Below are positions 8,803 to 17,754 of a DNA stretch of 64,000 bases, piece after piece. Below the pieces are notes generated by a model. The model searched no databases and was not told the origin of the DNA. It saw only the letters and a program-made list of their open reading frames with translations. Made by a program: the position numbers and the translations under genes. The DNA comes from a virus. Where the stretch lies: positions 1-64,000 of IMG/VR virus record IMGVR_UViG_3300017735_002163; one strand, written 5' to 3'. Numbering within the stretch: position 1 is the stretch's first letter; every line of letters begins with the position of its first letter.

Positions 8803-8809
8803 AATGATT

Positions 8810-8837
8810 ATTATAACACCTATTCATTTAATGTCAA
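8810..8837 (-). promoter_or_regulatory. sigma70-like promoter
   Basis: TTGACA (8837-8832), 16 bp spacer, TATAAT (8815-8810), just upstream of the gene starting at 8802 and inside the 3' end of the lipoprotein gene. Confidence 0.75.
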
Positions 8838-10328
8838 GTAATCAGTAGTGGTGTATATTTCTATATTACCATCTGTTGCAGTTGTTTCGCCAAACACAAC
8901 AACATCAACATAACCATCGCTGTTCATATCGTGTAGATAACCTTGTGCATTGTCCTGTACACCACTGTGACCCGGCATTGGCTCTTCAGCGTTTTCATAC
9001 ATTACAAACTTACTGCCGTTGTTTAAATACACCATTGGCTTACCACCAAATTGTCGCTCACCTCTACTGAACTCTGATATAACCACATCACTTAATCCGT
9101 CGTTGTTAATATCTCCGCATTCAAAGAAGTTTGCATTGTATTGATTAATTTCATTTACAAATGCATCTTCACGTTGTACTAATTTATTATCTACAATATC
9201 AAACACTAATAAGAATCTATGGTCGTCCATATCGTCAACATCATACGTTCCGCCTTCGTACACTTCTACTGTAGGCTTCCATCCATCAAACATAGCAATA
9301 ACAGAAGAGTCGTCCATAACACACATCTGGCTGGCCGCAATACCTAAATACTGCTCGCCATTAACCAACATCACATCCATTGGACCAACATCACCATTCC
9401 AATTGGTAACTGTGATAATAAACTCTGCTGGTGTTAAATAACTATCATCCATTGCCCAGTCTTCGTATTCTGTAAACAAACCAATACCACATGCTGGTGG
9501 TGTGTCATTACTTGTGAAAATACAAGTTGTACCAACAATCGAATCTGTACCAACAGTTTGAAAATCTGTTGACCAATGACTTGCTGGTTGATTTATTCCC
9601 ACAGGATATTCTTGTGTAGTAGATACCCATTCATTGTTTACTAATCTGTATGCCTGAAATTGGTCGCCACAATAGCCTCCAAACAATGCATCATCATATC
9701 CTTGATCGTTTGGCCTCGATTGTACTGCATGTCCCCAACAAGGTTGTCCAAACACACTGATGTCATATGTGTAATTTGCATTACTTAATAACACTGTTGG
9801 TTGAGCATCATACACTGACTCATTGTTTCTACCATCTTCCCAATTGGTTGCAAATGCATAATCATCTACACCATCGTTATTAAAGTCACCTACAGCATAT
9901 TTTCTACTTGCACCACTGATGCTTGGGTAACTCTCACCAAACACATCATAGTTCTCTACAGTAAATCCGCCAATGCCGTCACTAACCTGTGCAACAAGTA
10001 TATTAGGTGTAGCAGTAGTCTTCTCTGAATTAGTTGCTAAGTCGCACCAATAGACAACAATAAAGTCTGTGTACTCGTCATCATTTAACTTTGTGGGTAT
10101 TGCAAACTGTATGCTTGGCTCTAACGTTGTATCAGCAGTACACACATTGCTGTAATATGTATCTGGATCATATGCTACAAGTGGTTCAGCATTGTATAAT
10201 GGTGTTGGAGTTGAGGGTGGTGTAGGTGGTGTGAGTGGTTGTAACCCAACTGCTGGAGATGTCCCACTACCGCCACATGCGGTCAAGAACAATAAACTAA
10301 TACCTACACTGACTTTGCTAAAATTCAT
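8820..10328 (-). CDS. secreted lipoprotein with FG-GAP/VCBS-type repeats
   Basis: The 502-residue product has a lipoprotein signal peptide (hydrophobic stretch, lipobox L-T-A-C at about residues 15-18) followed by a Gly-Ser and Pro-Thr-rich linker. The body carries several D-x-N-x-D-G-x-x-D calcium-binding loops typical of FG-GAP/VCBS beta-propellers, for example GDFNNDGVDDY, GDINNDGLSDV and DMNSDGYVDV. It should be anchored on the host outer membrane, facing outward or the periplasm. It has its own strong sigma70-like promoter and RBS, so it behaves as an early moron-like gene that alters the host surface. Candidate roles are superinfection exclusion, adhesion or polysaccharide binding. The ligand cannot be read from sequence. 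Confidence 0.8.
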   Translation of the reverse strand: MNFSKVSVGISLLFLTACGGSGTSPAVGLQPLTPPTPPSTPTPLYNAEPLVAYDPDTYYSNVCTADTTLEPSIQFAIPTKLNDDEYTDFIVVYWCDLATNSEKTTATPNILVAQVSDGIGGFTVENYDVFGESYPSISGASRKYAVGDFNNDGVDDYAFATNWEDGRNNESVYDAQPTVLLSNANYTYDISVFGQPCWGHAVQSRPNDQGYDDALFGGYCGDQFQAYRLVNNEWVSTTQEYPVGINQPASHWSTDFQTVGTDSIVGTTCIFTSNDTPPACGIGLFTEYEDWAMDDSYLTPAEFIITVTNWNGDVGPMDVMLVNGEQYLGIAASQMCVMDDSSVIAMFDGWKPTVEVYEGGTYDVDDMDDHRFLLVFDIVDNKLVQREDAFVNEINQYNANFFECGDINNDGLSDVVISEFSRGERQFGGKPMVYLNNGSKFVMYENAEEPMPGHSGVQDNAQGYLHDMNSDGYVDVVVFGETTATDGNIEIYTTTDYLTLNE

Positions 10329-10361
10329 GAATATCCTACCTTTCGTAAATTATTAGTGTAT

Positions 10362-10389
10362 ATTATAGCAAATTGTGTGTGTTTGTCAA
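10362..10389 (-). promoter_or_regulatory. sigma70-like promoter of the FG-GAP lipoprotein
   Basis: TTGACA (10389-10384), 16 bp spacer, TATAAT (10367-10362). A purine-rich RBS (AGGTAGGAT) sits before the ATG at 10328. Confidence 0.8.
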
Positions 10390-10398
10390 CCTGTTTTA

Positions 10399-11151
10399 CT
10401 AATCAACTATGCCGCCTTTACTGCTGTAAAGAGCTTCATATATGGAAATAGATAATTCATAGTGTCCACGTTTTGTGAGTATAGATGTAGGTGTTATTAT
10501 TTTATCTCGATCTTCGGGCTCGAAATCGTCAATCCATCTATTAATGTTCAAACCGTTGTGATCTGTTTCAGCCATTAGCTCGTTGTCATCTAAAGGACAT
10601 ATATGTGCTGATGCAATTATAAACAATGCAGGTACGCCTACTGATTGCAACATCCTAACACATTGAAAATGTCTATTATAAAAAGTGCTGTTGAAATTCC
10701 ACAAGCAATCTCGATTATCCCAAACTGCATTTTCATATGCTTGATGTAATTCTTGGTCTATAACATGATGTTGTTGGTCAGCATGTTCAGGTCTCCATTT
10801 TGTAAACACTGCCATCTTAGAATCATTAAGTATGCCGAGCTCTTCCTTAAAGTCAAAGTTCTTTTGTTCTTTAACACTTAATTCGTTATAGTCGTTTGAT
10901 CTCTCTATGCTGTAAAAATGCTTATGCCACATATTACCATATTGCACAATAACCATATCAGACTTTTCTATTTGGTGTGTTCGAACTTCTTGGGCAATGG
11001 TATCCCAAATATATTCATTTGAAGTGCTATCTGTAACTCTGTTGTCTAAATTTTTGCTCACAGAGGTTGCTAATAGCTCTGGCCAAGATGTTTCATCCTC
11101 GTTGTGGGCACGTGAGAATTCGGAACCAAATGCAATAAGTTTATTTGGCAT
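10399..11151 (-). CDS. SGNH/GDSL-hydrolase-like phage protein
   Basis: The product is 250 residues. The N-terminus (LIAFGSEFSRAHNEDETSWPELLA) resembles block I of SGNH hydrolases, where a hydrophobic strand leads to G-x-S. A central VIVQYGN could be the block III region, and a C-terminal K-R-G-H-Y-E supplies a possible block V histidine. The usual catalytic GDS is changed to G-S-E, so activity is uncertain. It overlaps thyX by one base (TAATG). A second SGNH-like gene lies at 27769-28623. Confidence 0.55.
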   Translation of the reverse strand: MPNKLIAFGSEFSRAHNEDETSWPELLATSVSKNLDNRVTDSTSNEYIWDTIAQEVRTHQIEKSDMVIVQYGNMWHKHFYSIERSNDYNELSVKEQKNFDFKEELGILNDSKMAVFTKWRPEHADQQHHVIDQELHQAYENAVWDNRDCLWNFNSTFYNRHFQCVRMLQSVGVPALFIIASAHICPLDDNELMAETDHNGLNINRWIDDFEPEDRDKIITPTSILTKRGHYELSISIYEALYSSKGGIVD

Positions 11152-11810
11152 TAAATTTCTTTCCCTTTGAACTCTTCTGCTAATGGAAATATCTCTGCTA
11201 TAACATCTGCTACAGCATGAGCAATATCCATATGCTCTTGTTGTGTGCCATTAGCACCACGTAATTCAATATAATGAATCCAACTACGCAACGTACCGTT
11301 AACGTACAGCCTGCTTAACGTGTTTCCTTCTGGTAGTACTGCTCTTGCCTGCTCTTTGGCAATACCGTTGCTTACAGCGAAGTTATAAGCGTCTGTGGCG
11401 GCTTTAATAACATCTCTTTGTCTGTCTTCCCACTGAGCTTGTAGTATTGTATCATCAGTAGTAATACTGTTCTGTCTGTTCTTAGGATCTTGTAAACGTG
11501 CTTCACGTATTTCAAAGTCCAAGTCCTTTGTCGGGTCAGCATAACGTTGACTAAACTCTTGGAAACTAAAACTTCTATGACGTAACAGTTGCCTTGCTAT
11601 GTCTCTGGTTGTTTCTACTTCTAAACAAACGCTCACCATTTCGAGCGGCGACCAATGTTTGTGTTTCATCAAATACTTCACAAGTTTTTCATTTGTTTCT
11701 GTATTGTTTTGATTACTTGGGTTACTTACTCTGGCACAATATGCCACTAAGTCTAATGCTGACTCTTCGTACATAGGTGCTTGTGAGTGACTAATTAGTT
11801 TTACTTTCAT
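11151..11810 (-). CDS. thyX: flavin-dependent thymidylate synthase ThyX
   Basis: ThyX converts dUMP to dTMP using methylene-tetrahydrofolate, NAD(P)H and FAD, supplying thymidylate for phage DNA. The 219-residue product carries the diagnostic motif R-H-R-x5-x3-S-x-R at residues 77-89 (RHRSFSFQEFSQR). The length is typical. A late-type octamer AATAAATA lies 24 nt upstream with an AAGGAT ribosome-binding site in between, which is unexpected for a nucleotide-metabolism gene. Confidence 0.95.
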   Translation of the reverse strand: MKVKLISHSQAPMYEESALDLVAYCARVSNPSNQNNTETNEKLVKYLMKHKHWSPLEMVSVCLEVETTRDIARQLLRHRSFSFQEFSQRYADPTKDLDFEIREARLQDPKNRQNSITTDDTILQAQWEDRQRDVIKAATDAYNFAVSNGIAKEQARAVLPEGNTLSRLYVNGTLRSWIHYIELRGANGTQQEHMDIAHAVADVIAEIFPLAEEFKGKEI

Positions 11811-11834
11811 TACAATCCTTAATTTAGTTGCTAC

Positions 11835-11842
11835 TATTTATT
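11835..11842 (-). promoter_or_regulatory. late-promoter octamer upstream of thyX
   Basis: AATAAATA on the minus strand, 24 nt from the thyX ATG, leaving room for an AAGGAT RBS. Confidence 0.5.
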
Positions 11843-12555
11843 TAAATTTGTGCTGTTTCACATGCATTGCGGATTTCAGTAACCTCTGCAGGATTCTTTG
11901 TAAACACTTTAAGCCAAAACTGAGAATCGATAATGTGTTGTATCATTTTAATTTGCTCATCGCTTAATCGTGTTAACACTTCGGAGCCAGTCTCACTAAG
12001 ATACAATACCCAAGGACTTACTTTGCCTGATCTAATATCATATACAAATCTTGCAGGACTAACTACAGTAAAATATTCTTGCCAATCGCATTCATGTTCT
12101 TCAGACCATTTAGCAAAATGTATAATACTTCTTTCTAACCCTTTCATACCGGGCTCTTTTTTAACATACTCTAATAGCCAATCATCATATACAGCATCCT
12201 TACTCCAGTCCGCTAACTTCTTACCATTCTTAATTAGCCACTCCGCAAATGTTTCAGGCGACAAGTATTCATTGCGAATACAACTTCTACCAAACTTGGT
12301 AAAGCCTTCATAGTATTGACTGCGAATAAAGTCTTCTTGACTTTTTGGTTTGCTGGTTGCAGTATTGATTTCATAGAACATCTGGAATACACGGTATCCT
12401 AATCTAACATGTGTCATATCTTTGTCTGCCCAACGCCTTTTGCGTGGACACATATGAGCGGCTAAAGTTCTATCACTACGAAAACTTTTGTCGCACCATT
12501 TACAAACTTGATCACTTACCGAAGATGTCTTTGATTGTTTTGTCATCGTACCCAT
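11842..12555 (-). CDS. zinc-finger-containing conserved phage protein
   Basis: The protein is 237 residues. Near the N-terminus C-K-W-C-D-K-S-F-x6-L-A-A-H-M-C matches a C2H2/C2HC zinc finger with a basic tail (PRKRRW), suggesting nucleic-acid binding. The rest is a conserved soluble domain that I recall from cyanophages without a function. Two in-frame ATGs (12555 and 12546) are possible, and either one overlaps the previous gene. It is the last gene of the UvsW operon. Confidence 0.7.
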   Translation of the reverse strand: MGTMTKQSKTSSVSDQVCKWCDKSFRSDRTLAAHMCPRKRRWADKDMTHVRLGYRVFQMFYEINTATSKPKSQEDFIRSQYYEGFTKFGRSCIRNEYLSPETFAEWLIKNGKKLADWSKDAVYDDWLLEYVKKEPGMKGLERSIIHFAKWSEEHECDWQEYFTVVSPARFVYDIRSGKVSPWVLYLSETGSEVLTRLSDEQIKMIQHIIDSQFWLKVFTKNPAEVTEIRNACETAQI

Positions 12556-12979
12556 AATCTTTTGCTAAGTCTTTTAATTCTTGTTTTGTGTTCATACTCA
12601 ATACCATTTCTATTTCATCTGCTTTTAGATGTGGTAATAAGTCTGCTATAAATTGCTGAGACTTGTTTTTCTTTTTCTTTTGTGTAGGTGGTTTAATATA
12701 CGGATGGAATTCTACTTTGCCTGAACCACATGCACTTAATAACAGCCATTGTAATTCTGGATGTTTGTTAATTGAATAAAAGTCTTGGTTAAACAACTCA
12801 TTGACCATAAAGATATACTGTGGTGCATTCTTACCTTGCACACTACTCGCATATCTCAACATCATCCACAGTCCTAAAGACTTACGTTGTTCAATTGTTA
12901 AGTTGTTATAAAAATTCTTGTCTCTTTTATCAATTGCATGTAGTACTGTTTTAAGTGGTAGTTTAGGCTCCTTTGCCAT
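12512..12979 (-). CDS. 62: clamp-loader small subunit, T4 gp62-like (tentative)
   Basis: The 155-residue product is helical, with W-M-M-L-R-Y-A-S-S-V (residues 38-47) and H-P-E-L-Q-W-L-L-L-S-A-C-G-S-G-K, then a conserved F-H-P-x-I. I associate these with gp62 of marine T4-like phages. gp62 joins gp44 to load the gp45 sliding clamp. The usual neighbours gp44 and gp45 are not adjacent here, and no homology search was possible, so the name is provisional. Start and upstream stop share a base (TAATG). Confidence 0.5.
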   Translation of the reverse strand: MAKEPKLPLKTVLHAIDKRDKNFYNNLTIEQRKSLGLWMMLRYASSVQGKNAPQYIFMVNELFNQDFYSINKHPELQWLLLSACGSGKVEFHPYIKPPTQKKKKNKSQQFIADLLPHLKADEIEMVLSMNTKQELKDLAKDYGYDDKTIKDIFGK

Positions 12980-13476
12980 TACATTAAATCTCCAACCTCA
13001 ATATTACAAATTTTGTTTTGCTCTTTTACAAAGTATGCACACCGTGGCTTGTCTTTGCTTTCTAAAGGAACAGCCAACATGTGGCCATGCTTTAGTTTAG
13101 GAAAAAACCATTTTACGTCTTGATAGATATTTGTAATAGTAATATCATAACAGTCTGGTATTTTAGTACTTAGTGGATTGGTTGCTAATGCTTTAAATCC
13201 TCTATTGTTTAAACTTGTTAATGGAATAACTTCTACTCCACCATAGTCATCGTCACAGATTAATATACTCCAATCCATTGGCATCTGTATAGATGAATTT
13301 CCTATTTGCAAACATATTGCAGGAGCATGGAAACTCTCTAAAAATATCAATGGCAGGAAGTAAAAGTCTATCTCGTCTTTGTCTGATGCATCAAGTACAC
13401 AATATCGCATGTCCTCAACTTCATCAGGAACCGTATTGAGATCAAATGGCTCGTTTTCTATCGTTAATATTTTCAT
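12979..13476 (-). CDS. conserved phage protein next to UvsW
   Basis: The 165-residue soluble protein has a conserved middle (MDWSILICDDDYGGVEVIPL) and C-terminus (KHGHMLAVPLE...CAYFVKEQNK). Similar proteins sit beside UvsW in cyanophages as I remember, but no function is known. A good RBS (AAGGAAAAC) precedes the ATG. It is co-transcribed with uvsW and the gp62-like gene. Confidence 0.7.
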   Translation of the reverse strand: MKILTIENEPFDLNTVPDEVEDMRYCVLDASDKDEIDFYFLPLIFLESFHAPAICLQIGNSSIQMPMDWSILICDDDYGGVEVIPLTSLNNRGFKALATNPLSTKIPDCYDITITNIYQDVKWFFPKLKHGHMLAVPLESKDKPRCAYFVKEQNKICNIEVGDLM

Positions 13477-13484
13477 AGTTTTCC

Positions 13485-14942
13485 TTATTTGTATTCAACT
13501 TTCGTCATAGTGTGTCTGAATTCTTTTTCTTTGTAAAACACTTTACGTTTAGTTAAATGTCTTTTACTATACTTTAGATTGCTTGATATGTCAATCACAT
13601 TTACGTAATCTTTGTCCTCTGCCTTACGAATACCTCTACCGATACTCTGTATGACACGAACAAAACTTTTTCCTGGTTCCAACATAATCAAATTAAATAT
13701 TCGAGGTATGTTGATACCTACTGCCGCTACACCGTATGTAGCAACAATGACCTTGTTATCCATTTCTGATATTTCATCATACTCGGATTGTCTGTCTTTG
13801 ACTTTCATACCACCACTAACAAATGCCCATTCAGGATTCATCTCTGAAAATATATTTCCTGTGGCAATTCTATCTATGAGAACAAGTGTGTTACCTTGTT
13901 GTGCCATTTGGTTAATTATCTGCGATAGATGTTTTAGTCTTGTTTCGTCTGTGGTAAGCCATTTAAGTTCTTGTGCATATCCATTGAACCCAAGTGGACC
14001 ATCTTGCATCTGCAAAATACTAATGTCCAAGTCAGCCAATACACCCATGTCTTGTAACTCTTTACTGCTTAGGCTACCTGTAACAGGTCCTAATGCACAG
14101 GTACATGCTACTGCTTCGTGTTCGTCTTGCGGTATAGTACCTGTTAGTCCCCAACGTATAGGAACATTTTTAAACATACCACTCAACTGGTCACGCAATA
14201 CATCTGCTTTTGCTTTGTGTACTTCGTCAACCATTACACACACAACTTGATCGAGGAATACATCTAAGTCAACTTCGGCTTCGCCTGCCTTTGTTTTCTT
14301 TTCCAGTACTGCAAGACTTTGCCATGTGCATATAGTATGAGTCTTGTCATATTCTTTTCTGTCGCCATAAAGAACACCAACGTCCATACCTAAATTTTTG
14401 TAATCTTTTTCTGTCTGCACAACAAGATCTTTGTTTGGCACAATTACTATAGTCCTGCCAAAGTCCTCACAACGATGACTGAGCACTGCTGTGATAAGTG
14501 TTTTACCGGCTCCTGTTGCCACTTCCTGTAAACACTGAGGATTATCAAGGAATCGATTAATAACTTCTACTTGATAGTCTCTTAAAATAATAGGTAACCC
14601 TGCGGCAGGATGTCTGGGAGGCCATGCAGTATCTTCATAACTGTTTGCCTCAACAGGGTTAAATTTGAAATCCCATGTTTGCCTTTGATCATCAACCTCT
14701 ACATCATAACCTGCCGCGGTTACAATTGGTAGTAGAGTGTCGAGTAAATTCAAATAGGATCGGCCGCCAATGTCGCAAAATCTAACGCAACCATCCCAGC
14801 GGCCTAATTTGTATGCTGGCATATGGTATGCATAAGGTAAAAAGAATTTTACCGAATCAGAAATCTTACGCCTTGTCTTTACATCGAGTCCAACGAACTT
14901 GATGTTTACTTCGTCTCTAATTTCTAAAACTGTTTTATGCAT
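13485..14942 (-). CDS. uvsW: UvsW-like SF2 helicase
   Basis: UvsW is the T4 RecG-like branch-migration and R-loop-unwinding helicase that controls the switch to recombination-dependent replication. The 485 residues have motif I TGAGKT at 143-148, motif II DEVH at 239-242, an L-T-G-T motif III near 267, and motif VI QSIGRGIRK at 432-440. A TTGACA -35 box lies upstream with a TATATA-like -10 very close to the ATG. It heads an operon of four genes. Confidence 0.9.
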   Translation of the reverse strand: MHKTVLEIRDEVNIKFVGLDVKTRRKISDSVKFFLPYAYHMPAYKLGRWDGCVRFCDIGGRSYLNLLDTLLPIVTAAGYDVEVDDQRQTWDFKFNPVEANSYEDTAWPPRHPAAGLPIILRDYQVEVINRFLDNPQCLQEVATGAGKTLITAVLSHRCEDFGRTIVIVPNKDLVVQTEKDYKNLGMDVGVLYGDRKEYDKTHTICTWQSLAVLEKKTKAGEAEVDLDVFLDQVVCVMVDEVHKAKADVLRDQLSGMFKNVPIRWGLTGTIPQDEHEAVACTCALGPVTGSLSSKELQDMGVLADLDISILQMQDGPLGFNGYAQELKWLTTDETRLKHLSQIINQMAQQGNTLVLIDRIATGNIFSEMNPEWAFVSGGMKVKDRQSEYDEISEMDNKVIVATYGVAAVGINIPRIFNLIMLEPGKSFVRVIQSIGRGIRKAEDKDYVNVIDISSNLKYSKRHLTKRKVFYKEKEFRHTMTKVEYK

Positions 14943-14947
14943 ACTAA

Positions 14948-14976
14948 TATATACCTTAGTTTGATGAGATTGTCAA
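14948..14976 (-). promoter_or_regulatory. sigma70-like promoter of uvsW operon
   Basis: TTGACA (14976-14971) with TATATA (14953-14948) at 17 bp; the -10 is imperfect and only 5 nt from the ATG. Confidence 0.55.
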
Positions 14977-16554
14977 GAAGTATTTTCTACCACCAGCACC
15001 ATAGCCTGGTGTTACTTCAAACTCATTATCAAATACATCGCGAACAGTAAACGATACTGTGGCTTTTGCAAACTGTCTGCTGAACACAAAATCAAGTGTG
15101 CTTAGGTCATCCAGGCTTGCTCCATCGTAAGGTCCAGGTGCTCTGTCAAACATACCACTATAAATAGTTTTGAATTTTACATCACCAAAACTTGCATAGT
15201 AGCTCAACTGAGTTTTTAACTCTGGTACACGTGGTTGATCACTGTCTGTGTATCCAACCATTACATTAAGACTGCCATACGGTACAGCATAAGCATCTAC
15301 AAATCTAATGCCCTGTGTTTTGTATTCGCCTGAGTTAATGTATGTTGCACTGTTATACACACCTGCATCATCCGTGTAGCCTGATTGGTATTGTATACCT
15401 TGTTCAAATTCATACCTGTACAATGTTATAGCACCAAATGTAACTTCAGCACCCATAGACTCTTCTGCTTCTAAGTCTGCATTGCCTTGTACCCATACGT
15501 CACCATTTTGTTGATACAATGTAGGGTTACGATAACTGGTAGCAAAATTTATAGAAAGCAGTTCTTTGCTGTATCCTACTCTGTAAACAAATGCATCTTC
15601 GTTTACTCTTACGCCGACACCAAATTGGTTTTCAAAGTTAATAGATGCATAACCACTGACATCAGTCTGATCGTTATCCATATATGTTTCTTGATCACCG
15701 GTGATACCCACAATAAGTTCTGCGGCTGGTGTGCCAAGTAGATATTTGGTTTTAGCATCTAAGTAAAGTCTTTCTGCTTCGCTGTCATACGTTAAGTCAT
15801 CTCCAGTAAAATAATCTGCATTATTTTTGTTATAACCTAATGTGATGTTATCATTACGAACACTCACAGCAACTTTATTACCAGTCTGAGTACAATCGTT
15901 TGACTGTGAAAAACTTGCAGTATAGCAGTTGTCATAGTCATAATCGTAATCAGTGTAATTTACATTGATGTCAAATCCACCAACTGTTTGATCAAGCCTT
16001 GCTGTTTTGTTTACATAATTATCTGTTTCATCGTTGTCAGTTCTCACTGAGCCGTTTGATACATCAAAATATGTAACACCAAATCCGCTTTGACTTACAT
16101 CAACAAGTGTATGGTCTGACCCAAGCCTGGATACAAAACCGTCTTGTAGGTCGTCTGTGATAAACACTGAACCACCCAAACTGCCTGAACCATATAGCAC
16201 ACTGTTAGGACCACTAACAATTTTTAATGCTTCTTGTCCAGTAACAATGTCGTGACCAAAGTCATACCATCCTGAGCCTGCATCGTTAACAGGTACACCA
16301 TTCCTAAAAATAGTTGTGTGTTCTGTTTGTGCTCCACGCTCATTATAGCCACTAAAGCCACCAAAGCCTCCGGCTGTGTATGCCATTGCAGGCATTACTG
16401 TTTCTACTAACCCAAAGTCTTCGTTAACGTTTGGAGTAGTTTCAACAATTGTTGCACCGACTACAACAATTTCTTCTATCAAGTCATCTGCATACACGTT
16501 AATGTTTAATAAACATGCAACGGCAAGTAATGACGCTATCTTTCTATTCTTCAT
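14956..16554 (-). CDS. TonB-dependent outer-membrane receptor (BtuB/CirA-like)
   Basis: The 532-residue product has a Sec signal peptide (residues 1-22, ending N-V-Y-A), a TonB-box-like segment E-E-I-V-V-V-G-A, and a plug domain with R-G (NERGAQTEHTTIFRNGVPV) and the SGPNSVLYGSGSLGG signature. After about residue 140 comes a beta-barrel of alternating strands with Asp/Tyr/Asn-rich loops. It should insert in the host outer membrane and import a TonB-powered ligand. It is short for the family (600-800 residues), and the last strand ends F-L-T-I-S-S-N, lacking the usual terminal aromatic BAM signal. It lies behind a terminator, downstream of an AAA ATPase gene, with an RBS AAGGAAAAT. Phage copies of such receptors are very unusual. 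Confidence 0.85.
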   Translation of the reverse strand: MKNRKIASLLAVACLLNINVYADDLIEEIVVVGATIVETTPNVNEDFGLVETVMPAMAYTAGGFGGFSGYNERGAQTEHTTIFRNGVPVNDAGSGWYDFGHDIVTGQEALKIVSGPNSVLYGSGSLGGSVFITDDLQDGFVSRLGSDHTLVDVSQSGFGVTYFDVSNGSVRTDNDETDNYVNKTARLDQTVGGFDINVNYTDYDYDYDNCYTASFSQSNDCTQTGNKVAVSVRNDNITLGYNKNNADYFTGDDLTYDSEAERLYLDAKTKYLLGTPAAELIVGITGDQETYMDNDQTDVSGYASINFENQFGVGVRVNEDAFVYRVGYSKELLSINFATSYRNPTLYQQNGDVWVQGNADLEAEESMGAEVTFGAITLYRYEFEQGIQYQSGYTDDAGVYNSATYINSGEYKTQGIRFVDAYAVPYGSLNVMVGYTDSDQPRVPELKTQLSYYASFGDVKFKTIYSGMFDRAPGPYDGASLDDLSTLDFVFSRQFAKATVSFTVRDVFDNEFEVTPGYGAGGRKYFLTISSN

Positions 16555-16583
16555 TATTTTCCTTAATGTTAAAGTTAAAATAA

Positions 16584-16607
16584 CTCTACCCGGAAATCCG
16601 GGTAGAG
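16584..16607 (-). terminator. rho-independent terminator
   Basis: Perfect 10-bp stem (CTCTACCCGG / CCGGGTAGAG) with a 4-nt loop, followed on the minus strand by TTATTTTAAC. It ends transcription from the AAA ATPase gene or attenuates read-through into the receptor gene. Confidence 0.8.
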
Positions 16608-16638
16608 CGTTGTGTTACAAACAAGTTGTGGGAGAATG

Positions 16639-17667
16639 TTATGCAACACGTTTCATACAGGTTGACTCCGCAAGTTCTTGCCAAGTGTCCGGAGACATCT
16701 GTTTAAGGTCTGCTACCTTAAGAACCATCCTGAGTGAAATTTCACGCAACCTGTTAGCCTTCAAAACCATAAAGTCCACTACTTCCTGGTCTCCTTCTTT
16801 ACCGAAGTTATACTCGTCTAACATACCGTCACGTACAATTTGGTTAATACGTAAGAACCTATCGCTAACACTATTCATCTCAAGGTCAATGTAATGACAT
16901 CTGGACATAAGTGCTGATAAGTGATCCTTGATCTTCTTAGAACGAACGTTTTCAAAGTCAACGTTAGTAATAAAGATACAACCACCTTTGAACTCAAATC
17001 TATCAGGAATACCTTCTCTACGAAGAGCCTGCGATTCTGACTTCCAACTAATAGTTCTTTTCTTGCCTGAGTCAAGTACTGCCTTCAACATGTTCAAGCA
17101 TACTTCATCAAACAATACACTGTCGCAGTCATCAAACACAAGGATGTCACCTTTCTGCGAATTGTTGTATAGTGTCTGATACAGACCAATTGGTGTCATT
17201 GAACCCTTGACTACTTCTGTTCTTGGCGGCTTACTGCTAAGTTTAGCCATAACATCGTATTCGTCAAGTATCTTCTCAACACCAAAACTCTTACCAACAC
17301 CTGGAGGGCCACTTACGATAAGACCTCTAACAACACCGTTTGCCACAGCATCAGTCATCTCATCAAGGATATTAAATCTACGTTTGATTCTATCCATGGC
17401 CTGCTCTTCAGTTTCTTTTACTGCTTTTGCAGGTGCAGTTTCAGTAGACTCAACTTCAGTTGCTGGTCCGTCAACGTATTCTATATCGTTTGGATTTTCA
17501 AGCAATACACGTATTGCTTTCTTGTCTGGACCTAACACCTTGCTGGCGTCTACAGTAATAAATAAACCTTTCTTACCGAAAGTGCTTGGTTTTACTAACG
17601 GAAACACTGTATCAGTGATAGGTGCGTTTCTGTAAGTACCTTGTATAATGCGAACTTGCTTTTCCAT
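16639..17667 (-). CDS. AAA+ ATPase
   Basis: The 342-residue product has an N-terminal region of about 90 residues with an Ala/Glu-rich linker, then a AAA+ core: Walker A GPPGVGKS (120-127), Walker B ILVFDDCDS (around 174-182), and sensor-1 like FITNVDF. I recall similar ATPases in cyanophages, annotated only as ATPase. It is not clearly gp44. The ATG at 17667 is preceded by a strong RBS (GGGAGGCA, 7-nt spacing), and a sigma70-like promoter lies upstream. Confidence 0.8.
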   Translation of the reverse strand: MEKQVRIIQGTYRNAPITDTVFPLVKPSTFGKKGLFITVDASKVLGPDKKAIRVLLENPNDIEYVDGPATEVESTETAPAKAVKETEEQAMDRIKRRFNILDEMTDAVANGVVRGLIVSGPPGVGKSFGVEKILDEYDVMAKLSSKPPRTEVVKGSMTPIGLYQTLYNNSQKGDILVFDDCDSVLFDEVCLNMLKAVLDSGKKRTISWKSESQALRREGIPDRFEFKGGCIFITNVDFENVRSKKIKDHLSALMSRCHYIDLEMNSVSDRFLRINQIVRDGMLDEYNFGKEGDQEVVDFMVLKANRLREISLRMVLKVADLKQMSPDTWQELAESTCMKRVA

Positions 17668-17706
17668 AATATTGCCTCCCACAGCAATTAATTAATTTAT
17701 GTACAT

Positions 17707-17734
17707 ATTATAGCAGTTTTTAATGATCTGTCAA
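17707..17734 (-). promoter_or_regulatory. sigma70-like promoter of the AAA ATPase
   Basis: TTGACA (17734-17729), 16 bp, TATAAT (17712-17707). Confidence 0.8.
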
Positions 17735-17754
17735 CCGTTTTGGTATGCTGTAAC

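Noticed and set aside
13612-14250. 212-residue ORF on the plus strand
   Set aside because: Antisense to uvsW with no RBS or plausible domain; a shadow of the coding frame.
16639-17667. Clamp loader gp44
   Set aside because: AAA+ fold fits, but the long N-terminal region and lack of neighbouring gp45/gp62 make this assignment unsafe; left as AAA+ ATPase.
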